This document shows positions 1 to 6,838 of a DNA stretch of 13,481 nucleotides, one piece after another. A program made the translations under genes and the position numbers. Numbering within the stretch: position 1 is the stretch's first letter; the number at the start of each line of letters is the position of its first letter. The notes beneath the pieces are model-generated. The model saw only the letters and a list, made by a program, of their open reading frames with translations. It did not search any database and was not told the origin of the DNA. The DNA comes from an uncultured Pedobacter sp. (GTDB lineage Bacteria; Bacteroidota; Bacteroidia; Sphingobacteriales; Sphingobacteriaceae), in the NCBI RefSeq assembly GCF_946479715.1, contig NZ_CAMLHF010000159.1, positions 1 through 13,481 of the forward strand. The letters run 5' to 3'.

Positions 1-437
1 AAACTTCGGTTGCTGCGGGGTACATGAATCAGGTAAGGGCCAGGGCCGGATTAGTTGTTCCTTTAACTGGTGGCGATATCACTTTTGATCGGATTGTGCA
101 TGAGCGCAGGGTAGAATTTGCCTTTGAAGGACAATATTTCTTTGACCTTAAAAGGTTTAGAATTGCCCACCAGGTATTTGATGGGGTTGCTTTAAGTAAA
201 ACAGACCTTTTAAGTAATCTTTCAAAAGCTACAAAACGTAGTACCCAGCCTTACGCTTTGTTGCCGTACAAATATTATGCTCCGGGATCACCAAACAATG
301 GTAAGTGGATTTATAAAGTGGACTTATCAAACATTGTTACTGCAAGCGACAACTGGCAATTGGGTAATTATTATAGTGAGATTGAGCCCGATATCCTCAC
401 AAGAAATCCAAAACTAGTTAAACAACCGAATCAATAA
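1..437 (+). CDS. RagB/SusD family nutrient-binding outer-membrane lipoprotein, C-terminal part
   Basis: This is the 3' end of a gene that starts before the window. The frame is open from base 3, so the ATG at 24 is an internal Met and not a start; about 144 residues are visible. The sequence carries the conserved C-terminal signature of SusD-like proteins: a V-R-A-R-A-G-L motif, then an R-x-V-E-F-A-F-E-G-Q segment followed by F-D-L-K-R-F-R, and a terminal N-P-K-L-V-K-Q. SusD proteins are surface lipoproteins that form a lid over a SusC TonB-dependent channel and bind the ligand. The N-terminal signal, the TPR helices and the partner susC are presumably upstream, outside the window. The following DUF3823 gene is 24 bases away, so the two are probably co-transcribed. 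Family call is firm; the ligand is unknown. Confidence 0.93.
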   Translation, partial: TSVAAGYMNQVRARAGLVVPLTGGDITFDRIVHERRVEFAFEGQYFFDLKRFRIAHQVFDGVALSKTDLLSNLSKATKRSTQPYALLPYKYYAPGSPNNGKWIYKVDLSNIVTASDNWQLGNYYSEIEPDILTRNPKLVKQPNQ

Positions 438-461
438 GTATTATTTATAAATCTTATAGTT

Positions 462-1160
462 ATGAAAATTAAATTTCATTATATATTGTTTTTCGCGCTC
501 AGTACCATTATTCTGTCTTGTAAGAAGGATAATTTTGAGGCGCCTAAAGCTGCTTTAACCGGACGTATAGTTTACAAAGGAGAGCCTCTGAATTTTGAGT
601 ACAATAAAGTGAGCTACGAATTATATCAATCGGGCTTTGGTAAAACCGGCGCCATAGGCAGTACATTCACGCCTGAAGGCGCGTTTTCACACCTGCTTTT
701 TGATGGGCTTTACAAAATGGTTATTCCGATTGGACAAGGTCCCTTTGTTTGGAAACAAACTGCAGGCAAGCCCGATTCAGTTGCAATAACTTTAAAAGGA
801 AACACCAGTATGGATATTGAGGTAATGCCTTACTATATGATAAGGACACCTCAGCTTACTTATTCAAGCGGAAGTGTTACCGGAACATTTAAATTAGAAC
901 AAATTGTAAAGGATGCAAACGCTAAAACTATAGAACGCGTAACGCTTTATATCAGCAAAACAAGATTTGCAGACTCCCAAACCAATGTTGCTACAACCAA
1001 CTTAGCCGGTTCTGCAATTACCGATCTGAATAATGTGAGTTTAAGTGTTACTGTACCTACATTAATACCTACTCAAAATTATGTATTCGCCAGCATTGGA
1101 GTCAAATTTTCGGGTGTTGACGATATGATTTTTGCACCCGTAAAGAAATTAACTTTTTAA
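462..1160 (+). CDS. DUF3823 domain lipoprotein of a SusCD locus
   Basis: A 232-residue protein with a hydrophobic signal (residues 5-19) ending in an L-S-C lipobox, so Cys20 should be lipidated. The mature N-terminus continues K-K-D-N-F-E; charged and acidic residues right after the Cys resemble the lipoprotein export signal that sends Bacteroidota lipoproteins to the cell surface (inference). The rest looks like two beta-sandwich modules, the first opening with G-R-I-V-Y-K-G-E-P. This matches DUF3823 proteins, which are typically encoded directly after susD and are thought to be accessory surface binding proteins; no enzyme motif is seen. The start at 462 gives the complete signal peptide. 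No Shine-Dalgarno is visible, only AT-rich sequence, as usual in this phylum. Likely in one operon with the SusD gene before it. The molecular function of the family is not established. Confidence 0.85.
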   Translation: MKIKFHYILFFALSTIILSCKKDNFEAPKAALTGRIVYKGEPLNFEYNKVSYELYQSGFGKTGAIGSTFTPEGAFSHLLFDGLYKMVIPIGQGPFVWKQTAGKPDSVAITLKGNTSMDIEVMPYYMIRTPQLTYSSGSVTGTFKLEQIVKDANAKTIERVTLYISKTRFADSQTNVATTNLAGSAITDLNNVSLSVTVPTLIPTQNYVFASIGVKFSGVDDMIFAPVKKLTF

Positions 1161-1172
1161 TATTTTTTTAAG

Positions 1173-1238
1173 TTGAGGGGGTTGTAAGAAAAGGTAAATT
1201 CACGATGACGAACGTACCTTTTCTGACACCCCCCTCAA
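1173..1238 (+). terminator. Long imperfect hairpin after the DUF3823 gene, possible transcript end
   Basis: Bases 1173-1196 pair with 1215-1238: 24 positions with 22 Watson-Crick pairs and two single mismatches (1182/1229 and 1186/1225), around an 18-base loop. The lower stem is a G5/C5 block, the upper stem an AAGAAAAGG/CCTTTTCTT block. It lies 12 bases after the DUF3823 stop, where the upstream SusCD transcript might end. The U-tract is not where a classical intrinsic terminator needs it: a T-run lies before the stem (1161-1169) and only a short TTT follows at 1244-1246. It could instead be an mRNA-stabilising or processing hairpin that sets different expression levels for the upstream and downstream genes. 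Confidence 0.42.
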
Positions 1239-1300
1239 TTAAGTTTAAAAAGATGATTTTAGCTAAACCAGTATTTTTTAACTAAATAATCTTAACACAC

Positions 1301-4300
1301 ATGAGAAAAACATTTTTTTTATTGCTGTTTAGCGCGTTTTTATTCCAAAACTGCTCCAACAAAACACGAGTGAGTGGTGCTGTTCAGGGAATAACAAGTT
1401 CCGCTAAAGAAGCACCCCGAAGGGCAGAAATTTTATTCCTCGGGAACATCAGTACACATCATGACTCAGGTAAATATGCTCCCTGGCTGGCCATTGAACT
1501 TTTTAAAAGCGGCATTAACCTTACCTATACTACAGACCTGAAGGATCTGAATACAGAAAATTTAAGCAAATATGACGGGTTGATTATCTATGCTAATCAC
1601 GATACGATATCTTCTTCACAAGAGCAGGCTTTGAAGGATTTTGTAGAAAATGGTAAAGGTCTGATTCCTTTACATTCTGCTTCAGGTTGTTTTAAAAATT
1701 CTGAATGGTATGTAAAGGCTATTGGAGGTCAGTTTGCATCACATGGTAACGGATCATTTGCTGCACAAATTGCAAATCCTTCGCACCAAGTAATGAAAAA
1801 TATTCCCGCATTTACCACTACAGATGAGACCTATGTTCATCAAAAACTTAATCCTGATATCGTTGTATTAACAGAACGTACCGAAGGGGCAAGAAAAGAG
1901 CCATACACCTGGGTACGAAATGAGGGAAAAGGAAGGGTTTTTTACACCGCCTACGGGCATGATGATGCAACCTGGAAAAACGGAAGTTTCTTGAAATTGG
2001 TAAGGAACGGAGTTTTATGGGCTGTTGGTGATAAAGTAGAAGATCAGATTGCAAGATTAAAAATTCCTGATATGAGCATTTATCCGGATACAATTGCTGA
2101 TTTTACGGCAAGACACATAGTTCCTAAAATACAGGAAGGGTTAACTCCGGAAGAGTCTTTGAAATTAATACAGGTTCCCGTAGATTTTGATATTAAGCTT
2201 TTTGCTGCGGAACCAGATATCACCAATCCTATTGCAATGGCATGGGATGAAAAAGGACGACTTTGGATAGTTGAATCAGTAGATTATCCAAATACTTTTA
2301 TTGAAACAGATGGTGCGGCAAACGATCGGATAAAAATTTGTGAAGACACAGATGGTGATGGTAAAGCGGATAAGTTTACCGTTTTTGCAGATAGTTTAAA
2401 TATTCCAACAAGTATTGTTTTTGCTAATGATGGAGTGATCATTTCGCAAGCACCAAACATGGTGTTTTTGAAAGATACCAATGGTGATGACAAGGCTGAT
2501 GTTCATGAAATAGTATCAACCGGATGGGGTAAAAATGATACCCATGCGGGCCCTTCAAATTTGCTGTATGGGTTTGATAATAAAATTTGGGGGGTTGTGG
2601 GCTTCTCTGGTTTCAGTGGGCAAATAGAGGGAGTTAATACCCGTTTTGGTCAGGGTGTTTATCGGTTCAAGCCGGATGGTAAAGATTTTGAATACCTGGC
2701 GCCAACAAGTAATAATACCTGGGGGCTGGGCTTCTCGGAAGATAATAATGTTTTTATATCTACCGCTAACAATACACACAGTGCATTTTATTCTATGCCT
2801 GCTTCTTACACCAAAAGGACACTTCTTGGCTTAAATCTAAATGCGGTTCAGAAAATTGATGGCCACTATGATGTACATGCGATGACCCCTAACCTGCGAC
2901 AAGTAGATGTGGTTGGCGGATTTACTGCGGCTGCAGGCCATCATTTATATACTGCCAGAAATTTCCCAAAAAATTACTGGAACCGCATTGCCTTTATATC
3001 TGAACCTACAGTGAAATTAATCCATAATGCAATCATTGAACCGGATGGAGCAGGATTTAAAGAAAAAGATGGATGGAATTTCCTGGCAAGCTCCGACGAA
3101 TGGGTTGGCCCGGTGCAAGCAGAAGTTGGTCCGGATGGTGCAGTATGGGTTGCCGATTGGTATAATTTTGTTATTCAACACAACACATTTGTTCCCAGAC
3201 AATCGCCTACGGAGTTTATTCTGCCGCTTACTTTAGCTGATCAAAAACTAGGTCAGGGAAATGCATTGATCAGCAATTTAAGAGATCTTGATCGGGGTAG
3301 AATATATCGTGTGATATATAAAAAGGCTAAGCCATATACTCCAATTTCATTATCTAAAAATGATACACCCGGACTAATTGCCGCATTAGGAAGCGACAAT
3401 ATGTTTTGGCGAATAACGGCTCAGCGTTTACTGGTAGAGAAAAAAGATCAGAGTGCTATTCCTGCGTTGTTAAAGTTGGTAAGCGATCAAAAAGTAGATG
3501 AAATTGGTCTTAATGGATCTGCTGTTAATGCATTGTGGACATTAAGTGGAATGGGCGTTTTGGATGGTAAAAATGCTGAAGCTACGAAAGTTGTTGTGCA
3601 GGCCTTATCCAGCCCGGTGGCCGGAGTAAGAAAAGCCGCAATAGAAGTATTACCTAAAAGCAACCATACAATTCATTTAATGCAAAGCAGTGGTATCCTT
3701 AACGACGCTAATTTAAATACAAGAATGGCCGCAATCTTAACACTAGCTGCTTTACCCGCATCACAAGAAACCGCAAAGATCGTTTATGAAGCCAGTTTTG
3801 AAGCTGCAAATGAAAAAGATCAGTGGCTCTCGCAAACACTGTTTGCAGCAGCTTTGAAGAATAGAGAAGGTTTTTTGTCAGTTTCAAAAGAGAGCGGTAA
3901 AAAAGTTAGTGACTCCAGCCTAACCGGGCGCCTGGTAAGTGCGGTTAGTAAAGAAGTTTATATGCTGGATAGGGGTAGCAGCACGCAGTTGTCGCCAGAT
4001 GTTGCCGGAAAGGAAATTCATTTCAAGGCGACTGTAATCAAGGCTAGAAACAGTGAATTCAATGGTGCTATTATGGCCCAGGGAAATAAGGATAATGGAT
4101 ATTGCTTATTTATTGAATCAGGGAATCTGAATATGGTGGTTAACCAAAACGGTAAATCATATAAAGCAGTAACGAAAGACTCAGTACCTAACAGATCTTT
4201 TGATGTGGTTGCCAGTTTGGAGACAGGCGGTATGATTACATTAGAAATAAATGGCAGAAAAGTAGCCAATGCAAAAGCTTCCGGGCTCTTTAAAAATGCA

Positions 4301-4858
4301 CTTAAGGGCGGGTTACGTTTTGTTGGAGATAAAGAAAGCGAAGAGCAGAAACCTTTTTATAATGGAATGTTACCAATAAAAGGGGAAACAAGAAATGCAT
4401 CACTTGAATTAAAAAAAGCAGAATCTTCTGGAAGTAAAAAGGAGGCAACCGCAACTACAATTAAAAGTGATGGTTCTAAGCCTATGCTGATTAAAATCAA
4501 AGTGGTAAAAGATCTGATGCAATTCGATAAAAATCTCTTTACAGTAAAGGCGGGGCAAAAACTCATTTTTGAATTGGAAAATCCGGATGGTATGCAGCAT
4601 AATATGCTCATTATTAAGCCAGGTACCTTACAAAAGGTAGGGAAAGCAGCAGATGATATGCTTCGTGATCCACAGGCTGCTCAAAAAAATTATGTGCCTG
4701 TTATGCCCGAAGTTTTGCATGCCACTAAGCTTTTGAATACTGGAGATGTTGTAACTTTTGACTTTACAGTGCCGGATGCCACAGGAGACTATCCTTTTCT
4801 TTGTACATTTCCTGGTCACTGGAGAGGAATGAATGGTATTATGAGAGTAGTTAAGTAA
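1301..4858 (+). CDS. Multidomain lipoprotein: ThuA, PVC-type dehydrogenase-like propeller, HEAT, lectin-like and azurin-like copper domain
   Basis: A 1185-residue exported protein. Residues 1-18 form a lipoprotein signal ending F-Q-N-C (Cys18). Residues about 42-245 are a ThuA domain (glutamine-amidotransferase fold; L-H-S at 124-126, Y-G-H at 218-220, no GxCxG nucleophile). Residues about 290-675 resemble the membrane-bound dehydrogenase beta-propeller common in Planctomycetes and Bacteroidota, with two calcium-loop-like motifs (D349-x-D-x-D-G-x-x-D357 and 392-400), and V-G-P-D-G-A-V-W-V-A-D-W-Y-N at 609-622. Residues about 685-860 are HEAT-like helices, and about 895-1035 a LamG/concanavalin-like beta sandwich. 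A Ser/Lys/Thr-rich linker (1040-1060) leads to an azurin/plastocyanin-type domain (1062-1185) with all four type-1 copper ligands: H1100, C1168, H1173 and M1177, in azurin spacing (C-T-F-P-G-H). There is no CxxCH haem site. After Cys18 there are no acidic residues, suggesting periplasmic retention (inference). It probably oxidises a sugar-like substrate and passes electrons to copper; this has not been shown. The next gene is 20 bases away. Confidence 0.88.
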   Translation: MRKTFFLLLFSAFLFQNCSNKTRVSGAVQGITSSAKEAPRRAEILFLGNISTHHDSGKYAPWLAIELFKSGINLTYTTDLKDLNTENLSKYDGLIIYANHDTISSSQEQALKDFVENGKGLIPLHSASGCFKNSEWYVKAIGGQFASHGNGSFAAQIANPSHQVMKNIPAFTTTDETYVHQKLNPDIVVLTERTEGARKEPYTWVRNEGKGRVFYTAYGHDDATWKNGSFLKLVRNGVLWAVGDKVEDQIARLKIPDMSIYPDTIADFTARHIVPKIQEGLTPEESLKLIQVPVDFDIKLFAAEPDITNPIAMAWDEKGRLWIVESVDYPNTFIETDGAANDRIKICEDTDGDGKADKFTVFADSLNIPTSIVFANDGVIISQAPNMVFLKDTNGDDKADVHEIVSTGWGKNDTHAGPSNLLYGFDNKIWGVVGFSGFSGQIEGVNTRFGQGVYRFKPDGKDFEYLAPTSNNTWGLGFSEDNNVFISTANNTHSAFYSMPASYTKRTLLGLNLNAVQKIDGHYDVHAMTPNLRQVDVVGGFTAAAGHHLYTARNFPKNYWNRIAFISEPTVKLIHNAIIEPDGAGFKEKDGWNFLASSDEWVGPVQAEVGPDGAVWVADWYNFVIQHNTFVPRQSPTEFILPLTLADQKLGQGNALISNLRDLDRGRIYRVIYKKAKPYTPISLSKNDTPGLIAALGSDNMFWRITAQRLLVEKKDQSAIPALLKLVSDQKVDEIGLNGSAVNALWTLSGMGVLDGKNAEATKVVVQALSSPVAGVRKAAIEVLPKSNHTIHLMQSSGILNDANLNTRMAAILTLAALPASQETAKIVYEASFEAANEKDQWLSQTLFAAALKNREGFLSVSKESGKKVSDSSLTGRLVSAVSKEVYMLDRGSSTQLSPDVAGKEIHFKATVIKARNSEFNGAIMAQGNKDNGYCLFIESGNLNMVVNQNGKSYKAVTKDSVPNRSFDVVASLETGGMITLEINGRKVANAKASGLFKNALKGGLRFVGDKESEEQKPFYNGMLPIKGETRNASLELKKAESSGSKKEATATTIKSDGSKPMLIKIKVVKDLMQFDKNLFTVKAGQKLIFELENPDGMQHNMLIIKPGTLQKVGKAADDMLRDPQAAQKNYVPVMPEVLHATKLLNTGDVVTFDFTVPDATGDYPFLCTFPGHWRGMNGIMRVVK

Positions 4859-4878
4859 TTTAAAATAAACTTTTTGAT

Positions 4879-5649
4879 ATGAAATGGAATGTAATTTTTT
4901 TGAGGTTATTACCCGCTAAACTGCCGGTGTTAGCTTCGCTTTTTATCCTGGTATTATCGTTGAGTAGTTGTGGGGTAAATTCTCCGGCCAATGCTCAGAA
5001 AAAAACCAAAGCAATACGTACGCTGATGGTAGGTGGGGGCTCTTCTCATGATTTCGACAAATGGTATAAAGAAGTCGATACAAAAACCTTAGAACAAGAT
5101 GGGCTTGCTACTGTGACGTATACGAGTGATGTGAGCAGTATTCTTTCAAAACTGCCCGATATTGATGTTCTATTCTTAACGAACAACCAGCCAATGGAAG
5201 ATCCTGAACTTAGAAAAGCCATTTTTGCCTTTGTTAATGCTGGTAAAGGTCTGGTGCTTGCGCATGCTGCATTGTGGTACAATTGGAAGGACTGGCCTGA
5301 ATATAATCTTCAGCTGGTAAGTGGTGGATCAAAAGGTCATGATAAATATGGCCCGTTTGAGGTGAATGTTGTAGATGCAAAACATCCGGTAACAAAGGGT
5401 GTTGACCCGAAGTTTAGCTTGAAAGATGAACGCTACTATTATAAAGTGGATGCTGCGGGTCCGGGAATAAAGATTTTAGCTAATTCAAGTGTGGATGGAT
5501 CTACAGCTATTTATCCTTCTGTATTTGTTGTCAATAATCCGAAAGCCCGAATTGTAGGGATCGCATTAGGTCATGATGCAGAATCGCATGATTTACCTGT
5601 TTATCATACGCTTATCCGGAATGCCGTTAAATGGGTAAGCCATAAATAA
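4879..5649 (+). CDS. ThuA domain lipoprotein
   Basis: A 256-residue protein with a long signal: a charged and hydrophobic stretch ending L-S-L-S-S-C, so Cys31 is the predicted lipidation site. Residues about 46-254 form one ThuA domain, the family named for the trehalose-utilisation protein of rhizobia, with a class-I glutamine-amidotransferase-like fold. Conserved histidines are visible at 57 (G-G-G-S-S-H-D), 129 (L-A-H-A-A-L-W) and 232 (L-G-H-D). No GxCxG cysteine nucleophile is present, so amidotransferase activity is not expected. It is a separate homologue of the N-terminal domain of the preceding protein, 20 bases downstream of it, and precedes a Gfo/Idh oxidoreductase as ThuA does ThuB in trehalose-utilisation loci. 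A role in keto-sugar metabolism is therefore likely but inferred. The start at 4879 gives the full signal; an ATG at 4884 is out of frame. Confidence 0.88.
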   Translation: MKWNVIFLRLLPAKLPVLASLFILVLSLSSCGVNSPANAQKKTKAIRTLMVGGGSSHDFDKWYKEVDTKTLEQDGLATVTYTSDVSSILSKLPDIDVLFLTNNQPMEDPELRKAIFAFVNAGKGLVLAHAALWYNWKDWPEYNLQLVSGGSKGHDKYGPFEVNVVDAKHPVTKGVDPKFSLKDERYYYKVDAAGPGIKILANSSVDGSTAIYPSVFVVNNPKARIVGIALGHDAESHDLPVYHTLIRNAVKWVSHK

Positions 5650-5697
5650 TATTGTTGAACTTTTTAATAACTGTTAATATCTAAATTAAATAATCAC

Positions 5698-6816
5698 ATG
5701 AGTCAAAAGAAAATTACCGTAATTATTGTAGGGATGGGTTTTGGTAAAGAGTTTATTCCAATCTACCAGAACCACCCTGATGTTAAAGCCGTAGGGATTT
5801 GCACCCGCAATCAGGACACTATTGATGAGCTTGCCACTAAATTTAATTTGGATAGGGATCTTTGCTTTACAAATTATGAGGATGTTCCTTTAAGAGAAGA
5901 CGTTGATGCCATCCATATTGTAACGCCCGTTCCTGAGCATGCTAAAATGACGCTTGCATCGCTAAATGCCAATAAACATACTGCATGTACCATTCCTATG
6001 GCCATGACAGTTGAGGATTGTACGGCCATAGTTGAAGCTAAAAGAAAGGCTAACAAAGTGTATATGATGATGGAGACGGCGTTATATACCAGAGAGTTCC
6101 TTTATGGATTGAAACTGGCAGAAAATGGTGACCTGGGTCGGATTCAGTTTGTTAGAGGTTCCCATATTCAGGACATGAGTATGGATGGATGGGGCGAATA
6201 CTGGAAAGGCTATCCACCAATGCTTAATGGAACGCATGCCATCTCTCCTTTGTTAAGAATCAATAACACCAAAGCAGAATCTGTCGTATGTCATGGCTCT
6301 GGAAGGTTAAGCGATGATCTGACCAGCAGATATGGTTCTCCGTTTGCAGTGGAAACCGCAACATTTAAGTTAAAAAACTCGGATGTAGTAGCAGAAGCTA
6401 CGCGTTCTTTATTTGATGTAGTGCGCCAATACCGTGAAAGTTATGATGTGTATGGTACAAAAATGTCATTTGAATGGGAGCAGTTGCAGGATGAGGAACA
6501 TATAGTATTTGATGGTGGTGAAAATGCGCGCAGGATAAATGTGCCTGATACCGATGAACAGCTAATTCCTGAGATCGCGAATTTCACAAAAAGAGAGAAA
6601 ATAGATGATCCGAATCATGTTTCATTTTTACAGGGAGCGGGTCATGGGGGTTCACATCCTCATTTGGTTCAGGAATTTGTTGCTGCTATAATGGAAGGCA
6701 GAGATTCAGCCGTTGATGCTGCTCTGGCAGCTAATTATACTTGCGCAGGCATCTGCGCGCATGAGTCTGCAATGAAGGGCGGTACTCGTATCAATATACC
6801 TGATTTCGAAATCTAA
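5698..6816 (+). CDS. Gfo/Idh/MocA family oxidoreductase, ThuB-like, lacking the EKP lysine
   Basis: A 372-residue protein without a signal peptide, so probably cytoplasmic. The N-terminal Rossmann domain (residues about 5-125) opens with V-G-M-G-F-G-K-E-F (11-19), a dinucleotide-binding glycine loop, and has the usual I-V-T-P-V-P-E-H strand-loop at 74-81. The C-terminal alpha/beta domain (about 130-372) has P-P-M-L-N-G-T-H (173-180), where H180 is a candidate catalytic base. The usual E-K-P motif is here T98-I99-P100, so the catalytic lysine of most sugar dehydrogenases of the family is missing. As I recall, a divergent subfamily of Bacteroidota and Planctomycetes also has this change. Family members oxidise or reduce sugar and polyol hydroxyls with NAD(P). 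The gene follows the ThuA gene by 48 bases and precedes the isomerase by 22, consistent with one operon. A ThuB-type role is inferred from context. Confidence 0.9.
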   Translation: MSQKKITVIIVGMGFGKEFIPIYQNHPDVKAVGICTRNQDTIDELATKFNLDRDLCFTNYEDVPLREDVDAIHIVTPVPEHAKMTLASLNANKHTACTIPMAMTVEDCTAIVEAKRKANKVYMMMETALYTREFLYGLKLAENGDLGRIQFVRGSHIQDMSMDGWGEYWKGYPPMLNGTHAISPLLRINNTKAESVVCHGSGRLSDDLTSRYGSPFAVETATFKLKNSDVVAEATRSLFDVVRQYRESYDVYGTKMSFEWEQLQDEEHIVFDGGENARRINVPDTDEQLIPEIANFTKREKIDDPNHVSFLQGAGHGGSHPHLVQEFVAAIMEGRDSAVDAALAANYTCAGICAHESAMKGGTRINIPDFEI

Positions 6817-6838
6817 TTAAAACTTTAATTTATCCCTT

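Noticed and set aside
24..26. ATG at 24 as a gene start
   Set aside because: The frame is open upstream to the window edge and the protein lacks the N-terminal two thirds of a SusD, so this is an internal Met of a truncated gene.
3983..4405. Reading residues 895-1035 of the large lipoprotein as a DUF1080 (3-keto-disaccharide hydrolase) domain
   Set aside because: The beta-sandwich pattern fits broadly, but the L-F-D-G-K-x-L-x-G-W type opening of that family is not present, so only a lectin/LamG-like fold is claimed.
4357..4611. Overlapping minus-strand open frames of about 60-85 codons inside the large lipoprotein gene
   Set aside because: They oppose the linker and the start of the azurin domain, whose motifs are clearly coded on the plus strand.
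4484..4858. A C-terminal cytochrome c domain, expected for PVC-type dehydrogenase proteins
   Set aside because: There is no CxxCH anywhere in the protein; the region is a cupredoxin instead.
5655..5683. TTGAAC, 17 bases, TATCTA as a promoter before the oxidoreductase gene
   Set aside because: It fits an E. coli pattern rather than the Bacteroidota minus-33/minus-7 pattern, and the DNA is simply AT-rich; an operon with the gene before is more likely.
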